Of a stretch of 64,000 nt of DNA, positions 41,081-49,233 are shown piece after piece. Source of the stretch: Streptomyces albospinus (GTDB lineage: Bacteria; Actinomycetota; Actinomycetes; Streptomycetales; Streptomycetaceae); NCBI RefSeq assembly GCF_014648695.1, contig NZ_BMRP01000030.1:16267-80266 (forward strand). Direction: 5' to 3'. Made by a program: the position numbers and the translations under genes. Under the pieces are notes generated by a model, which did not search any database, was not told where the DNA came from, and saw nothing but the letters and a program-made list of their open reading frames with translations. The stretch's first letter is position 1; each line of letters begins with the position of its first letter.

Positions 41081-41485
41081 ATGCCCTCCCACGCACGTCC
41101 CAAGCCCAGCCGCGTCCCGCGCAGTGTGCTGCGCGCCGGACTGGTGATCTCCGCGGCCGGCGCCGCGATGGCGGGTGGTGCGGCGGCGAGCGCCGCCCCC
41201 GCGCACGGTTCCACGGCCCCCCGGGTGTCCGTGCTGGACCCCAAGAACACGTCGCTGACCGCCGCGCTCAAGTACGGCTCGCGCGGCGGCCTCGGCCCCG
41301 TCAAGGACATCCGGCTGGACCCGATGAACAACACCGGCGTCGATCCGCTGGCCAACGCCGTCGGCACCCGGGTCGCCGACTTCAAGCCGGTGAGCACGGC
41401 GCAGGTGACGGGCCCGGTGACGAACGGCGGCACGCTGCGCACGCTGCCGGTGACCGGCCAGGTGATGCGGACCATGCCCGGCTGA
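41081..41485 (+). CDS. small secreted protein (Ala-rich signal peptide)
   Basis: 134 residues, ATG at 41081. Twin-Arg-free signal: Arg/Lys-rich n-region, AGLVISAAGAAMAGGAAA core, ASA/APA cleavage near residue 40. The mature domain (NTSLTAALKYGSRGGLGPVKDIRLDPMNNTG..., FKPVSTAQVTGPVTNGGTLRTLPVTG) has no cysteines and no domain I recognise. NGGTLRTLPV echoes NGVLHSLPV of the protein at 34616-34885. Followed by a strong terminator. Confidence 0.75.
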   Translation: MPSHARPKPSRVPRSVLRAGLVISAAGAAMAGGAAASAAPAHGSTAPRVSVLDPKNTSLTAALKYGSRGGLGPVKDIRLDPMNNTGVDPLANAVGTRVADFKPVSTAQVTGPVTNGGTLRTLPVTGQVMRTMPG

Positions 41486-41521
41486 CGCACCGCCGCGGCG
41501 CACCGCGGCCGGACCCGCGGA

Positions 41522-41564
41522 AACGGCGCGGGACCCCACCCGTCGGGTGAGGTCCCGCGCCGTT
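41522..41564. terminator. bidirectional hairpin terminator
   Basis: 14-bp perfect arms AACGGCGCGGGACC and complement (41522-41535 and 41551-41564), with a further CACCC/GGGTG inner stem. Between convergent secreted-protein and aldehyde dehydrogenase genes. Confidence 0.88.
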
Positions 41565-41596
41565 CGCCGTACCGGAGTCGGTGCGCCGAAGACCGG

Positions 41597-42457
41597 TCAG
41601 ACGCCCATCGGGTGCCAGACCGTCTTCGTCTCCAGGAAGGCCAGCAGCCGCTCCGTGCCCGGGTCCGCCGTCCAGTCGACGGCCCGCGGGCGCAGCACCC
41701 GCTTGAGGTTGTCGGCCGCCGCCGTCTCCAGCTCCACGGCCAGTTCGGCGCCGGCGCCGGTGAGATCGACGGCGTTGACGTCCTGGTGGGCGGCGAGCGG
41801 AGCGGCCAGCTCCGCCGTACGGCCCGAGAGGAGGTTGACCACACCGCCGGGCAGGTCGGAGGTGGCCAGCACCTCGGCCAGTGACAGCGCCGGCAGCGGG
41901 GCCTGCTCCGACGCCACCACCACGGCCGTGTTGCCGGTGACGATCGCCGGGGCGATCACCGAGACCAGGCCCAGGAACGACGACTCCTGCGGGGCCAGGA
42001 CCGCGACCACACCGGTCGGCTCCGGGGCGGACAGGTTGAAGTACGGGCCCGCGACCGGGTTCGCCGAGCCGGCGATCTGGGCGACCTTGTCGGACCAGCC
42101 CGCGTACCAGACCCAGCGGTCGATCGCCGCGTCCACCTGCGCCGCGGCCTTCGCCTTCGACAGCCCCTCGGCGTCCGCCACTTCGGCGGCGAACTGGTCC
42201 CGGCGGCCCTCCAGCATCTCCGCGGTGCGGTAGAGGATCTGGCCGCGGTTGTACGCGGTGGCGCCGGACCAGCCGCCGAACGCCTTGCGGGCGGCGACCA
42301 CCGCGTCCCGCGCGTCCTTGCGGGAGGACAGCGGGGCGTTGGCGAGCCAGTTCCCCTTTGCGTCGGTCACCTCGTACACCCGCCCGCTCTCGGACCGGGG
42401 GAACTTGCCCCCGACGTACAGCTTGTAGGTCTTGAGAACGCTCAAGCGATCAGACAT
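41597..42457 (-). CDS. short aldehyde-dehydrogenase-family protein lacking the catalytic cysteine
   Basis: 286 residues, ATG at 42457. Aligns with the N-terminal cofactor-binding region of aldehyde dehydrogenases (YVGGKFPRSESGRVYEV, GVVAVLAPQESSFLGLVSVIAPAIVTGNT, LPGGVVNLLSGRTAELA) but ends near residue 286, and where the catalytic motif should be it reads LKRVLRPRAVDWTADPGTERL. It is therefore unlikely to be active alone and may be a structural or regulatory partner of the full-length enzyme whose 3' end it overlaps by 8 bp. Conserved next to deoC in actinomycetes, as I recall. Confidence 0.82.
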   Translation of the reverse strand: MSDRLSVLKTYKLYVGGKFPRSESGRVYEVTDAKGNWLANAPLSSRKDARDAVVAARKAFGGWSGATAYNRGQILYRTAEMLEGRRDQFAAEVADAEGLSKAKAAAQVDAAIDRWVWYAGWSDKVAQIAGSANPVAGPYFNLSAPEPTGVVAVLAPQESSFLGLVSVIAPAIVTGNTAVVVASEQAPLPALSLAEVLATSDLPGGVVNLLSGRTAELAAPLAAHQDVNAVDLTGAGAELAVELETAAADNLKRVLRPRAVDWTADPGTERLLAFLETKTVWHPMGV

Positions 42458-43886
42458 CGAGGTACGCCTCCAGACCGTGCCGGCCGCCCTCGCGGCCGAA
42501 ACCCGACTCCTTGTAGCCGCCGAACGGCGAGGCCGGGTCGAACTTGTTGAACGTGTTGGACCAGATGACGCCCGCGCGCAGCTTGCTCGCCATCCACAGC
42601 ATCCGCGAACCCTTCTCGGTCCAGATGCCCGCCGACAGCCCGTACGGCGTGTTGTTGGCCTTGGCCACCGCCTCCTCCGGCGTGCGGAAGGTCAGCACGG
42701 ACAGCACCGGGCCGAAGACCTCCTCGCGGGCGATCCGGTGGGCCTGGGTGACGCCGGTGAACAGGGTCGGCGCGAACCAGTAGCCGGAGCCCGGCAGTTC
42801 GCACGCCGGCGACCAGCGCTCGGCGCCCTCGGCCTCGCCCGCGTCGGCGAGCTCGGTGATCCGGGCCAGCTGCTCGGCCGAGTTGATCGCGCCGATGTCG
42901 GTGTTCTTGTCGAGCGGGTCGCCGACCCGGAGGGTGGCCATCCGCCGCTTCAGCGCGTCCAGCAGCTCGTCCTGGACCGACTCCTGGACCAGCAGCCGCG
43001 AACCGGCGCAGCAGACGTGGCCCTGGTTGAAGAAGATGCCGTTGACGATGCCCTCGACGGCCTGGTCGAGCGGCGCGTCGTCGAAGACGATGTTGGCCGC
43101 CTTGCCGCCCAGTTCGAGGGTGAGCTTCTTGTCCGTACCGGCGACCGTGCGGGCGATCGCCTTGCCGACCTCGGTGGAGCCGGTGAACGCGACCTTGTCG
43201 ATGCCGGGGTGGGCCACCAGCGCGGCGCCGGTCGAGCCGTCACCGGTGACGATGTTGACGACGCCCTTGGGGAGGCCCGCCTGGCGGCAGATGTCCGCGA
43301 AGAACAGCGCGGACAGCGGGGTGGTCTCGGCGGGCTTGAGGACGACGGTGTTGCCGCAGGCCAGCGCCGGGGCGACCTTCCACGCCAGCATGAGGAGCGG
43401 GAAGTTCCACGGGATGACCTGGCCGGCCACGCCCAGCGGCCTGGGGTCCGGCCCGAAGCCCGCGTGGCCCAGCTTGTCCGCCCAGCCCGCGTAGTAGAAG
43501 AAGTGCGCGGCCACCAGCGGCAGATCGGCGTCCCGCGACTCGCGGATCGGCTTGCCGTTGTCCAGCGTCTCCAGGACGGCCAGCTCGCGCGAGCGCTCCT
43601 GGATGATCCGGGCGATCCGGAAGAGGTACTTGGCGCGCTCGGCGCCGGGCAGCGCGGACCACTTCCCGAACGCGGTGCGGGCGGCCTTCACGGCCCGGTC
43701 GACGTCGTCGGCGGTGCCCTGGGTGTACTCGGCCAGCACCTCTTCGGTGGCGGGCGAGACGGTCTTGCGCAGGTCGCCGCCCGTGCCCTCGGTGAACTCG
43801 CCGTCGATGAACAGCCCGTAGGCCGGTGCCAGGTCGACGACCGCGCGGGACTCGGGCGCCGGTGCGTAGTCAAATGCTGAGCTCAT
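42450..43886 (-). CDS. aldehyde dehydrogenase
   Basis: 478 residues, ATG at 43886. GQVIPWNFPLLMLAWKVAPALACGNTVVLKPAE (NAD site), LTLELGGKAANIVFDD with general-base Glu258, and FFNQGHVCCAGSRLLVQE with catalytic Cys at 292/293, ending GGYKESGFGREGG. NAD(P)-dependent oxidation of aldehydes to acids. It begins 6 bp after deoC, so its likely substrate is the acetaldehyde (or glyceraldehyde) released by deoxyribose-phosphate aldolase. Confidence 0.9.
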   Translation of the reverse strand: MSSAFDYAPAPESRAVVDLAPAYGLFIDGEFTEGTGGDLRKTVSPATEEVLAEYTQGTADDVDRAVKAARTAFGKWSALPGAERAKYLFRIARIIQERSRELAVLETLDNGKPIRESRDADLPLVAAHFFYYAGWADKLGHAGFGPDPRPLGVAGQVIPWNFPLLMLAWKVAPALACGNTVVLKPAETTPLSALFFADICRQAGLPKGVVNIVTGDGSTGAALVAHPGIDKVAFTGSTEVGKAIARTVAGTDKKLTLELGGKAANIVFDDAPLDQAVEGIVNGIFFNQGHVCCAGSRLLVQESVQDELLDALKRRMATLRVGDPLDKNTDIGAINSAEQLARITELADAGEAEGAERWSPACELPGSGYWFAPTLFTGVTQAHRIAREEVFGPVLSVLTFRTPEEAVAKANNTPYGLSAGIWTEKGSRMLWMASKLRAGVIWSNTFNKFDPASPFGGYKESGFGREGGRHGLEAYLDV

Positions 43887-43892
43887 AGCGGT

Positions 43893-44903
43893 TCAGTCCA
43901 CCGTCACGTAGTCGGGGCCGGAGTAGCGGCCGGTGCTGAGCTTCTGGCGCTGCATCAGCAGGTCGTTGAGGAGGCTGGAGGCGCCGAAGCGGAACCAGTC
44001 GGCATTGAGCCAGTCCTCGCCCACCGTCTCGTTGACCATCACCAGGTACTTGAGCGCGTCCTTGGTGGTCCGGATGCCGCCGGCCGGCTTCACGCCGACC
44101 TGGATGCCGGCCTGCGCGCGGAAGTCGCGGACGGCTTCGAGCATGAGGAGGGTGACCGGCGGCGTGGCGTTCACGGCCACCTTGCCCGTCGAGGTCTTGA
44201 TGAAGTCGGCGCCCGCGAGCATCGCGAGCCAGGAGACCCGGCGGACGTTGTCGTACGTCTGGAGCTCGCCGGTCTCGAAGATCACCTTGAGGTGCGCGGC
44301 CGTACCGTCGGGGCGTACGCACGCCTCCTTGACGGCCTTGATCTCCTCGAAGACGTCCAGGTAGCGGCCGGAGAGGAAGGCGCCACGGTCGATCACCATG
44401 TCGATCTCGTCGGCGCCGGCCGCCACCGCGTCCCGGGTGTCGGCCAGCTTGACCGGCAGCGCCGCCCGGCCCGCCGGGAAGGCGGTGGCGACGGACGCGA
44501 CGTGGATCCCGGAACCGGCCAGCGCCTCCTTGGCGGTGGCGACCATGTCCGGATAGACGCAGATCGCCGCGACCTTGGGGACGGACCGGTCCGTCGGGTC
44601 CGGATGGATGCCCTTGGCGCACAGCGCCCGGACCTTGCCGGGGGTGTCCGCGCCTTCGAGCGTCGTCAGGTCGATCATCGAGATGGCCAGGTCGATGGCG
44701 TACGCCTTCGCCGTGGTCTTGATCGAACGGGTGCCGAGCGCGGCGGCGCGGGCCTGGAGCCCTACCGCGTCGACGCCGGGGAGTCCGTGCAGGAAACGGC
44801 GCAGCGCTCCGTCGGAGGCGGTCACATCCGCCATCGACGCCAGTCGCCCCGCGGCTTCGTTGCCGGATGCGGGTACTTCCGAAATGGCAGTGGGCATGGT
44901 CAC
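43893..44903 (-). CDS. deoC: deoxyribose-phosphate aldolase
   Basis: 336 residues from GTG at 44903 (ATG at 44897 also possible). TIMMlike barrel signatures: AAICVYPDMV, GADEIDMVIDRGAFLSG, LKVIFETGELQT, GADFIKTSTGKV (Schiff-base Lys of KTSTGK) and VGVKPAGGIRT. It cleaves 2-deoxyribose-5-phosphate to glyceraldehyde-3-phosphate and acetaldehyde. TATGCT (44910-44915, minus strand) lies 6 nt before the GTG, so the transcript is probably leaderless, and the operator lies just upstream. First gene of an operon with two aldehyde dehydrogenases. The N-terminal about 55 residues exceed the short bacterial DeoC form. Confidence 0.93.
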   Translation of the reverse strand: MTMPTAISEVPASGNEAAGRLASMADVTASDGALRRFLHGLPGVDAVGLQARAAALGTRSIKTTAKAYAIDLAISMIDLTTLEGADTPGKVRALCAKGIHPDPTDRSVPKVAAICVYPDMVATAKEALAGSGIHVASVATAFPAGRAALPVKLADTRDAVAAGADEIDMVIDRGAFLSGRYLDVFEEIKAVKEACVRPDGTAAHLKVIFETGELQTYDNVRRVSWLAMLAGADFIKTSTGKVAVNATPPVTLLMLEAVRDFRAQAGIQVGVKPAGGIRTTKDALKYLVMVNETVGEDWLNADWFRFGASSLLNDLLMQRQKLSTGRYSGPDYVTVD

Positions 44904-44909
44904 GAGGGG

Positions 44910-44928
44910 AGCATATCTACGCGCGTAG
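44910..44928 (-). promoter_or_regulatory. nucleoside-regulon operator 5 (deoC) and -10
   Basis: Perfect CTACGCGCGTAG at 44917-44928; the -10-like TATGCT (minus strand) is at 44910-44915, so the operator abuts the promoter core. Confidence 0.75.
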
Positions 44929-45054
44929 CGACATGCCAGCCCCCCTGCGCGGACGAGTTTGGGGCGGCCGTCCGCCGCGGGCCGCCGCCATCGATGCCGT
45001 ACCGCAATATCCACTCCGTGTCCGGCATCCGGACAGTCGGGCAGAATCGGCGGC

Positions 45055-45681
45055 ATGACGAGCCCGGACCGGTCCACCTCGCCCCAGCAGCAGTACGCGG
45101 AGCGCAGCTACCGCTCGCCCGCGGCCCTGGCCGGCGGCGCGCTGCTCCTCCTGCTCGGCCTCTGGCTCGGTGCCGACGCGGTGCTGCGCGGCACCGCCCA
45201 CACCAAGCTCACCGCGGTCTTCGTCCTCCTCCTCGGCGTGCCGCTGGTCGTCGCCTTCACCCTGCGGCCCCTGGTCAGGGCGGGCGAGGACCGGCTGACG
45301 GTGCGCAACCCGTTCCGTACGATCACGCTGCCCTGGTCCGCCGTCGAGGAGCTGCGGGCGACCTTCTCCGCCGAGGTGCTCACCGGCGGCGGCAAGTACC
45401 AGCTCTGGGCCATCCCGGTCTCGCTGCGCCAGCGCAAGAAGGCCGCCCGGCAGGCGGACCGCGGCGCGGGCGCGGCCCGGCCCCGCTTCGGGCTCCAGGC
45501 GGACACCGGCCCGGTGCCGCGCGCGATGGCCGACCAGGCCCTGGAGGAGCTGCGCGAGATCAGGGAACGCGCGGCCCACCGCGAGAGCGCGCAGGGCGAG
45601 CCGGAGGTGCGCTGGTCGTATGCGGTCATCGCGCCGAGCGTGGTCGGCGCGGTGGGGCTCGCGGTGATGCTGGCGCTGTAG
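45055..45681 (+). CDS. PH-domain membrane protein
   Basis: 208 residues, ATG at 45055. Two N-terminal transmembrane helices (AALAGGALLLLLGLWLGADAVL, AVFVLLLGVPLVVAFTL), a bacterial PH-like domain (EDRLTVRNPFRTITLPWSAVEELRATF), an Arg/Glu helical stretch and a final transmembrane helix (VIAPSVVGAVGLAVMLAL). CAGAAT 7 nt before the ATG suggests a leaderless transcript. Function unknown. Confidence 0.82.
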   Translation: MTSPDRSTSPQQQYAERSYRSPAALAGGALLLLLGLWLGADAVLRGTAHTKLTAVFVLLLGVPLVVAFTLRPLVRAGEDRLTVRNPFRTITLPWSAVEELRATFSAEVLTGGGKYQLWAIPVSLRQRKKAARQADRGAGAARPRFGLQADTGPVPRAMADQALEELREIRERAAHRESAQGEPEVRWSYAVIAPSVVGAVGLAVMLAL

Positions 45682-45709
45682 CGGCGCCGACGTCCCCGGA
45701 CGCGCCCGG

Positions 45710-46945
45710 CTACGGCGCGCCGGTGTACACCAGCGTCATGTACGCGCCCACGTAGGCGGACGCCAACGCGGCACCGCCCAGCGCGAGTACGGCCGTCCGG
45801 CGCCGCGCCCGGACGATCCCGCGGGCCAGCGGCAGCAGCAGCGGGAAGCCGGGCAGCAGGAAGCGGGCGCGCGGGAAGTACACCCCGCCGCTGCCCAGCA
45901 CGATCGCCAGCAGCACCCCGCTGAACACCAGCAGCGGCAGCGGCTGCCGGTCGGCCACGCACAGCACGTACAGCGCGCCCGACCCGATCAGCACCAGCGA
46001 CACCACGACGTAGAACAGCTGCGGCCGGGCCTGTTGGCCGAGGATCGAGCGGAGCGAGCGCAGCGTCTCGGCGCCGCCGTCCCACTCGTTGTGCCACATC
46101 CTCTGGACCGCGAAGTAGCCGTCGGCGCGGCCGAGTCGCCGCCCCACCCAGCCGACGTACCCGAGCCAGCCGAGGGGCGCGAGGAGCGCGGCGGCGAGCA
46201 GCCGGGGGGCGGGCGGGCGCGACGCCGCACCGCCGGGCCGCCGCCGGAGGGCGAGCAGCGCGCACAGCGAGACCGCCGCGGCGAGCGCGAGGCCCGTGGG
46301 GCGGGTCAGGCCGGCGAGCAGCGCGAGGCCGCCGGCCGCGAGCCAGCGCCCCGTCAGCACCGCGTACAGCGACCAGGCGACCAGCGCCGTGAACAGCGAC
46401 TCCGTGTAGCCCATCCACTCGATCACGGCGACCGGGGCGGCGCCCCACAGGACCGCCAGGACGGTGCCGACCCGGCGCCCGTGGAGCCGGTCGCCGACCG
46501 CGAAGACCCCCCACGCCGCGAGCAGCGAGCAGCCGACGGCGATCAGCAGCCCCGCCGTGGCCCGGGAGCCGGGCATGACCACCGCGACGGCCTTGATGAG
46601 CACCGGGTAGAGGGGGAAGAAGGCGAGGTTGTTCTCGTGGTAGCCCTCGGAGCCGTCGGGGCCCTGGCCGCCGAGGGTGTGCTCGTAACCGTGGCCGGCG
46701 ATGCCGAGGTACCAGTCCGAGTCCCACTGGGTGGCCAGCAGCGGCCACAGCCCGTGGTGCCGGATGTGCGCCCACTTCATCAGGACGAGGGTCCCCAGGG
46801 CGCGGACGGCGGCGTAGCCGAGCAGCGCGGGCGCGGCCCTGCGGAGCGCCGCGGCCAGGATGCCGGCCAGCTCGCACCGCCGGGACGGCGGCGGCCCCGC
46901 GGGCGCCGGGCCGGTGGCGGTCGGCGGGGGTGCGGTCGTGGGCAC
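45710..46945 (-). CDS. polytopic mannosyltransferase-like (PIG-V/GT39-like) membrane protein
   Basis: 411 residues, ATG at 46945. About ten transmembrane helices; the first periplasmic loop carries WDSDWYLGIAGHGYEH (the acidic motif of polyprenyl-phosphate-sugar-dependent GT-C enzymes) and HENNLAFFPLYPVLIKA, with WMGYTESLFTALVAWSLY and GLTRPTGLALA, as in the PIG-V/mannosyltransferase family. It would transfer a sugar from a lipid carrier on the outer face of the membrane. Stands alone; convergent with the PH-domain gene. Confidence 0.82.
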   Translation of the reverse strand: MPTTAPPPTATGPAPAGPPPSRRCELAGILAAALRRAAPALLGYAAVRALGTLVLMKWAHIRHHGLWPLLATQWDSDWYLGIAGHGYEHTLGGQGPDGSEGYHENNLAFFPLYPVLIKAVAVVMPGSRATAGLLIAVGCSLLAAWGVFAVGDRLHGRRVGTVLAVLWGAAPVAVIEWMGYTESLFTALVAWSLYAVLTGRWLAAGGLALLAGLTRPTGLALAAAVSLCALLALRRRPGGAASRPPAPRLLAAALLAPLGWLGYVGWVGRRLGRADGYFAVQRMWHNEWDGGAETLRSLRSILGQQARPQLFYVVVSLVLIGSGALYVLCVADRQPLPLLVFSGVLLAIVLGSGGVYFPRARFLLPGFPLLLPLARGIVRARRRTAVLALGGAALASAYVGAYMTLVYTGAP

Positions 46946-47171
46946 GGCGCAACTCCTGGAGGACTGGGTCCGGGCGCGGGGAACGTCCGGCTCCAGCGTT
47001 CCGCGCTCCGGCCCGGCCCGCCGTGGAGAGCTGCGACAGGTGCAGTACGGGTGTCACCCGTAAGGGCCGGGCTCCCGCGGGCCGGGCCGTCTGGTGACCG
47101 TCAGGCCGGGAGGTGCCATGTCCGGGATGCTGGAGTCGGCCAGCGAGGGCACCCGTGACCAGGAAGATTCC

Positions 47172-48350
47172 TCATCCCCTGTGCGGAACCGGCCGGCCGG
47201 GACTCCCCAGCCAAGGCGTGTGCCGGCCGTCGGCAGCCACGCTCATGCCGAAGTGCTCCGGGCGGGGGCAGCCATGGCTTCTCCACCAGTGGTAGGCCGC
47301 CTCGACCTCGCTCCAGAGGCGGCGGTGGCCGTGCTCCCAGACGGTGAACCGTTTGTCCGTCTCTCCGTCGTAGTCGATGGCGGCCCAGGACGTGGCGTCG
47401 ACGGTGGCCAACCAGAGACGGGCGGACACCCCTTCGACGTCGGGGTCTTCGTGCCAGGTCCACCACACGTCGGGGAGTTGGAGGCCGATGGCGAACTGGG
47501 CCGCCCAGTCGTCCCCGGTGACGCTCCGGGGAGACAGGGTGGTGGATCTTTCGTCGGGTACGTGTCCGTCCCTGACCACGTCGCGGAAGATCCGAAGGTC
47601 GGTGCGTTGGCCGCGCATGAGCATGAATGCGGAACGGGGGTGGAAGGTGCCGGAGGCGCTCCCGTCGGAATCCGCGGTGAGGCGCAGGAGGCCGTAGCAG
47701 AGCCAGGGCGATTCCCAGGGAAGGAGCATGACACCGCCGGACTTCATCCGGGCTACCCAGCCGGGCGGCACTCGTCGGACGGAACAGGTCGCCAGGAAGC
47801 GGTCCAGGCCGTGGCCCACTTCCAGCGTGGCCCCGTCTCCCGTGATGACATGTGGCGCCAGCCCGGCAGCCTTCAGGTTGTCTCGGGCCCGATCCGCCAG
47901 AGCCGGGTCTACTTCCACCGTGGTCACCAGGTCCGAACCCAGCCGGTGGGCCAGGAGGCCGGCGTTCCAGCCGGTTCCCGTTCCGATCTCCAGTGCGCGG
48001 TCCCCGCTGCGTACGTCGAGCATGTGCAGCATGCGGAAGACGATGCCGGGGGCGGAGGCGGAGCAGGACGGCCAGCGTTCGCCGTCGCCGGGGTCTGCGC
48101 CATCGTTGACCTGGGTCACGACGGGTTCGTCGTCGTAGGCCGCGCGGAGCCATGCGCCCGGGGTCTTCCGGCGGTCGCACGGGGTGAGGTCGTCGCCCAG
48201 CCACACCGTGTCGGGGAGGAACCCGTGGCGGGGCACTGCCTCGTAGGCCGCTTGCCACTCAGGCGCCAGAGGCTGCGCCAGTGTCTTGTTCAGCCTGCCG
48301 AGCAGGCCGCTCGCGGCGGCCCGCTCGGCGGCTCCGGTGGTGTCGGTCAT
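47172..48350 (-). CDS. PIMT-like O-methyltransferase (RiPP-associated type)
   Basis: 392 residues, ATG at 48350. The N-terminal half is protein-isoaspartate methyltransferase-like: EWQAAYEAVPRHGFLP, the SAM site ALEIGTGTGWNAGLLAHRLG at 119-138, TTVEVDPALADRARDNL, HVITGDGATLEVGHG. The C-terminus ends with HWWRSHGCPRPEHFGMSVAADG and TPWLGSP (about 354-383), like the extension typical of methyltransferases that act on ribosomal peptides (lanthipeptide, graspetide and imiditide clusters). Housekeeping PIMTs are about 210 residues and lack it. It starts 10 bp after a 44-residue peptide gene, its probable substrate. Confidence 0.85.
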   Translation of the reverse strand: MTDTTGAAERAAASGLLGRLNKTLAQPLAPEWQAAYEAVPRHGFLPDTVWLGDDLTPCDRRKTPGAWLRAAYDDEPVVTQVNDGADPGDGERWPSCSASAPGIVFRMLHMLDVRSGDRALEIGTGTGWNAGLLAHRLGSDLVTTVEVDPALADRARDNLKAAGLAPHVITGDGATLEVGHGLDRFLATCSVRRVPPGWVARMKSGGVMLLPWESPWLCYGLLRLTADSDGSASGTFHPRSAFMLMRGQRTDLRIFRDVVRDGHVPDERSTTLSPRSVTGDDWAAQFAIGLQLPDVWWTWHEDPDVEGVSARLWLATVDATSWAAIDYDGETDKRFTVWEHGHRRLWSEVEAAYHWWRSHGCPRPEHFGMSVAADGRHTPWLGSPGRPVPHRG

Positions 48351-48360
48351 CCGGAGAGTC

Positions 48361-48495
48361 CTACTTTCCCTTGCCGTGCTTCGGGCCCGGGTTGGGGTCC
48401 TTGGTGTCGGACGACGGCTTTGCCGTGCCCGGGTCCTTGCCTCCGGCGTGCTTTCCGTCGCCTCCGTCGCCGCCCTTACCGGTTCCCCATGCCAT
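48361..48495 (-). CDS. candidate imiditide-type precursor peptide
   Basis: 44 residues, ATG at 48495, with GGGGAGA and AGGA upstream. Composition: 8 Lys, 2 His, 5 Asp, 13 Gly and no Cys; net basic. Starts MAWGTGKGGDGGDGKH and ends PGPKHGKGK. Asp10-Gly11, Asp13-Gly14 and Asp30-Thr31 are sites where a methylated Asp could cyclise to aspartimide. It lies 10 bp before the PIMT-like methyltransferase, with a terminator between it and the gene upstream, so the two form a separate transcript. The RiPP role is inferred from this pairing; it is too short to be recognised by homology. Confidence 0.65.
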   Translation of the reverse strand: MAWGTGKGGDGGDGKHAGGKDPGTAKPSSDTKDPNPGPKHGKGK

Positions 48496-48604
48496 TCCTG
48501 TCTCCCCTCACTGCGGCTGTCAACGTGATGGTGTGCGTTCGCGCCTTGGGTTGTTCGCCGCGCCAGGTCGAGGCGACGACGAGCGCGTACGGCGGAAGCC
48601 GGGA

Positions 48605-48639
48605 GGTCCCGCCCTCCGGTCATCAGGGAGGGCGGGACC
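48605..48639. terminator. hairpin terminator between upstream gene and peptide gene
   Basis: Perfect 13-bp arms GGTCCCGCCCTCC and complement (48605-48617 and 48627-48639), 9-nt loop, directly after the stop at 48648. It separates the peptide-methyltransferase unit from the genes to its right. Confidence 0.85.
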
Positions 48640-48647
48640 GGTTTCCC

Positions 48648-49223
48648 TCACCGCGCGGGCGGTCCCTGCGCGGCATCCTTCAGGGGAGCGCCCGGGACGC
48701 TCCCCGCGGGACGGACCGGGGCGGTGAGCCGAGCCCGTCGGTTCGGGCGGGACACGCGCTGTCCCTGCTCAGGGCCTGGCCGGTCGGGGGAGTCGTACGC
48801 GGGCGGGGCTCCGCGTCCTCCGTCGCCCGCATCGCCCGCATCGCCCGCATCGCCCGCATCGCTCGCGTCGGGCTCGTCGTTCTCGGTGTCCCCGGCGTCC
48901 ACCTCGTATTCGTCGTCCTCGTCGGGGTTGTCCTCCAACAGGAGCAACCGGGCGCCCCGACTCTCCGAAACTCGGTGGACCTTGGTCAGGTGGTTGTTCA
49001 ACTCGACGGCCAGCAGGTGGATTTCGCCGGGTGTCCACGTCCGGTCGGCGAGGATACGGCAGGACTCCGCGATGAGTTCGGCGGCCGAGGTCATCTGCTC
49101 CGCCTCCACCTTGTCGGCGAGGCGGGAGACATAGCCGGTCCTGTTGTTCGCGAAGAGGTAGCACGGCTTCCCGTCCGGGCTGGTCCACGGCAGCAGCCGG
49201 GCAGTGTCCATGGGGTTGGTCAC
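48648..49223 (-). CDS. hypothetical protein with Asp-Ala-Gly repeats
   Basis: 191 residues from GTG at 49223. Residues 1-92 form a conserved domain (LLPWTSPDGKPCYLFANNRTGYVSRLADKVE; TPGEIHLLAVELNNHLTKVHRVSESRG), of which a truncated paralogue exists at 24951-25157. Residues about 105-135 are acidic with a (DAG)n tract encoded by 9-bp tandem repeats, and the C-terminus is Pro/Arg-rich. No known function. It follows the Cys-rich gene by 10 bp and precedes a terminator, so it ends an operon transcribed from about 49.6 kb. Confidence 0.7.
   Translation of the reverse strand: MTNPMDTARLLPWTSPDGKPCYLFANNRTGYVSRLADKVEAEQMTSAAELIAESCRILADRTWTPGEIHLLAVELNNHLTKVHRVSESRGARLLLLEDNPDEDDEYEVDAGDTENDEPDASDAGDAGDAGDAGDGGRGAPPAYDSPDRPGPEQGQRVSRPNRRARLTAPVRPAGSVPGAPLKDAAQGPPAR
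48826..48868. repeat. 9-bp coding tandem repeat (CCCGCATCG)
   Basis: Four to five copies of CCCGCATCG/CTCGCGTCG inside the hypothetical gene, encoding the (Asp-Ala-Gly) tract. A length-variable microsatellite-like array that preserves frame. Confidence 0.75.
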
Positions 49224-49233
49224 GCCGTCACCT

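Noticed and set aside
48518..48523. TTGACA on the minus strand as a -35 for the peptide gene
   Set aside because: It is only 22 nt from the peptide ATG, leaving no room for a -10 and leader; the promoter must be further upstream.
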